The notes under the pieces were generated by a model, which was given only the letters and a program-made list of their open reading frames with translations, searched no databases and was not told where the DNA came from. This document shows positions 6,784-7,616 of a DNA stretch of 7,616 bases, piece after piece (the first letter of the stretch is position 1; the number at the start of each line of letters is the position of its first letter). The stretch covers positions 1-7,616 of the forward strand of contig JAHWJV010000165.1 in NCBI GenBank assembly GCA_019348265.1, read 5' to 3'. Source of the stretch: Gemmatimonadota bacterium (GTDB taxonomy: Bacteria; Gemmatimonadota; Gemmatimonadetes; Longimicrobiales; Longimicrobiaceae). The position numbers and the translations under genes are program-made.

Positions 6784-6810
6784 CGCGGCGGAGCAGACGG
6801 CTCCGCCGCG
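6784..6810 (-). other. Perfect 11-bp hairpin between rplJ and rplL
   Basis: CGCGGCGGAGC at 6784-6794 is exactly complementary to 6800-6810, with a 5-base loop. It starts five bases past the rplJ stop codon. The stem is very GC-rich but is not followed by a U-run in the minus direction, so it is unlikely to be a full terminator. It may slow 3'-exonuclease decay or act as a partial attenuator between rplJ and rplL. The rest of the 113-bp spacer (6703-6815) shows only the rplL ribosome binding site. Confidence 0.55.
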
Positions 6811-6815
6811 CTACT

Positions 6816-7241
6816 TCACGATCCGGCTTCCTCGCGCTGCTGACGGAGGGCGTCGACCGCCCGCGCCAGGCCCGCCATGAGGCTCTGCATTCCGCCGGCG
6901 AGCCGCGACATCGGCGCCTGGAGGCCGCCGGCAAGCTGCGCGAGCAGGACCTCTCTCGGCGGCAGCTCCGCGAGCTGCTTGATCTGATCCGGCCCGACTT
7001 CCTTCCGCTCCACGATCCCAAGCTTGACCTTCGGCTTGTTGTCGTACTCGCGCGCGAAGTCGGTGATCACCTTCGCGGCAGCGACCGCGTCGTTGCGGCC
7101 GATCACCACCCCGGTGGGGCCCGAGAAGGAGGATCCGATGTCCGGAAGCTCCAGGTCCGCCAGGGCGCGCTGCGCCAGCGTATTCTTTACGACCACGTAT
7201 TCGACGCCCTGCGCCCGGAGGCGCGTGCGGAACGCGGTGAT
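6816..7241 (-). CDS. rplJ: Ribosomal protein uL10, N-terminus missing
   Basis: uL10 anchors bL12 dimers to 23S rRNA at the stalk base. From ITAFRTRLRAQGVEYVVVKN the sequence is a clear uL10: NTLAQRALAD, the SGPTGVVIGRND strand-turn, KPKVKLGIVERKEV, and LPPREVLLAQLAGGLQAPMS. The C-terminal helix, which binds bL12 in this family, ends ALRQQREEAGS with TGA 6818-6816. About 141 residues are genuine; a full protein is ~170, so the first ~30 (normally a KxxxVxEL helix and the strand S-x-x-V-V-x-D-Y/F-x-G) are absent. An in-frame ATG at 7283 precedes unrelated residues (MRWSVSALERCSAS) that do not match uL10 and belong to plus-strand fliI. The normal upstream rplA and L10 leader are therefore not present. 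Confidence 0.93.
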   Translation of the reverse strand: MTAFRTRLRAQGVEYVVVKNTLAQRALADLELPDIGSSFSGPTGVVIGRNDAVAAAKVITDFAREYDNKPKVKLGIVERKEVGPDQIKQLAELPPREVLLAQLAGGLQAPMSRLAGGMQSLMAGLARAVDALRQQREEAGS

Positions 7242-7250
7242 CGACGCGGA
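7225..7250. other. Probable chimeric junction 4 (rplJ minus strand to fliI plus strand)
   Basis: uL10 similarity on the minus strand stops at about 7241 without reaching its native start. FliI similarity on the plus strand begins within the same ~20 bases, far into that protein. The two genes thus meet head to head (5' ends adjacent), each missing its N-terminal part. The exact breakpoint is ambiguous because both readings stay open here. Confidence 0.75.
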
Positions 7251-7497
7251 GCATCGCTCCAACGCGGACACGCTCCAGCGCATCGAGGCGGCGTACCGCG
7301 AGAAGGAAGACCTGATCCTGGTGGGCGCCTACCAGAAGGGCACCGACGCGAACGTCGACACCGCGATCGAGCTCCGGCCCCAGGTGCAGGCGTTCCTGCA
7401 GCAGACGCCGGAGACGAGCACGCCTTTCGAGGCTACGCAGCAGCAGCTCCGCGGCATCGCGGCGCAGGCGGTTCCCGGCCGGAGAGCGAGGGCCTGA
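7243..7497 (+). CDS. fliI: Flagellar export ATPase FliI, C-terminal ~85 residues
   Basis: FliI is the hexameric ATPase of the flagellar type III export apparatus at the base of the flagellum. Only its C-terminal helical domain is here: AEHRSNADTLQRIEAAYREK, then EDLILVGAYQKGTDANVDTA, then a helix ending PQVQAFLQQ, with a less conserved tail to TGA 7495-7497. The AYxxxEDLIxxGAYxxGxD pattern is characteristic of FliI and its secretion paralogues. The following fliJ-like start favours the flagellar member, although a related type III secretion ATPase cannot be fully excluded. About 350 residues, including the P-loop and Walker B, are lost at junction 4. Confidence 0.88.
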   Translation, partial: DAEHRSNADTLQRIEAAYREKEDLILVGAYQKGTDANVDTAIELRPQVQAFLQQTPETSTPFEATQQQLRGIAAQAVPGRRARA

Positions 7498-7499
7498 TC

Positions 7500-7616
7500 G
7501 TGTTCAAGTTCTCTCTGCAGCGGGTGCTGGAGCTGAAGGCGCGCCGGGAGCAGGCGGCCGCGATCGAGCTCACCCGCACGCGTATCGCCGCCGACGAGGC
7601 AAGGCAGCAGTGCGAG
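7500..7616 (+). CDS. fliJ: Flagellar export protein FliJ, N-terminus, cut by the window end
   Basis: The start is GTG 7500-7502, three bases after the start of the fliI stop codon is passed, with GAGGG about 7 nt upstream; no other start fits. It begins (M)FKFSLQRVLELKARREQAA, the hallmark F-x-F-x-L-Q-x-V-L-x-L opening of FliJ, and continues as a charged helix (IELTRTRIAADEARQQCE). FliJ is a coiled-coil stalk that fits the FliI ring and couples it to the export gate. The protein is normally ~140-150 residues, of which 39 are visible. Its close spacing with fliI is typical of translationally coupled flagellar operons. Confidence 0.85.
   Translation, partial: MFKFSLQRVLELKARREQAAAIELTRTRIAADEARQQCE

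Noticed and set aside
6784..6810. Intrinsic terminator after rplJ
   Set aside because: The stem is good, but there is no run of U on either side, and rplJ-rplL are normally co-transcribed.
6816..7283. rplJ starting at ATG 7283
   Set aside because: The first ~14 residues of that reading do not match uL10 and lie over fliI coding sequence, so the ATG is accidental.

Overview
The window is GC-rich bacterial DNA read mostly on the minus strand. Its main feature is that it is a mosaic. Recognisable genes stop in mid-domain at four sharp points, and unrelated sequence continues on the other side. The intact block is a ribosomal protein/RNA polymerase cluster (rplJ-rplL-rpoB, minus strand). The protein sequences and the large TPR-CHAT protein suggest a high-GC, flagellated Gram-negative, perhaps Gemmatimonadota. 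This is an impression from family resemblance, not a computed placement. The fragment at the left edge looks more like an alphaproteobacterial family.

Layout from left to right. (1) About 2-145, plus strand: fragment of a conserved protein resembling the COG5402/DUF1254-associated family. (2) About 146-325, minus: N-terminus of a small unrecognised protein. (3) About 358-3084, minus: TPR-CHAT (caspase-like) protein that lacks its own N-terminus. (4) 3085-3204, minus: the first ~40 codons of fabZ, fused in frame to the TPR region. (5) 3211-3873, minus: C-terminal part of an unrecognised protein, 6 nt upstream of the fabZ start. (6) 3874-6042, minus: N-terminal ~723 residues of RpoB, ending just after the Rif region. 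(7) 6043-6312: rplL-rpoB intergenic region with three hairpins. (8) 6313-6702, minus: complete rplL. (9) 6703-6815: rplJ-rplL spacer with a perfect 11-bp hairpin. (10) 6816-7241, minus: rplJ without its N-terminus. (11) 7243-7497, plus: C-terminus of fliI. (12) 7500-7616, plus: start of fliJ, running off the window.

Which neighbours belong together: rplJ, rplL and rpoB are a classical transcription/translation operon. FliI and FliJ are the ATPase and stalk of the flagellar export apparatus and are adjacent as usual. The unrecognised ORF and fabZ look translationally coupled. The CHAT protein and the small downstream ORF share strand and close spacing and may be a functional pair. The joins between these blocks (near 145, 3084, 3873 and 7240) are most simply explained as chimeric assembly or amplification. 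rpoB and rplJ are essential and cannot be broken like this in a living cell unless intact copies exist elsewhere. The most interesting biology not explained by chimerism is the TPR-CHAT protein with its small partner, and a ~110-residue insertion in RpoB before the Rif region.
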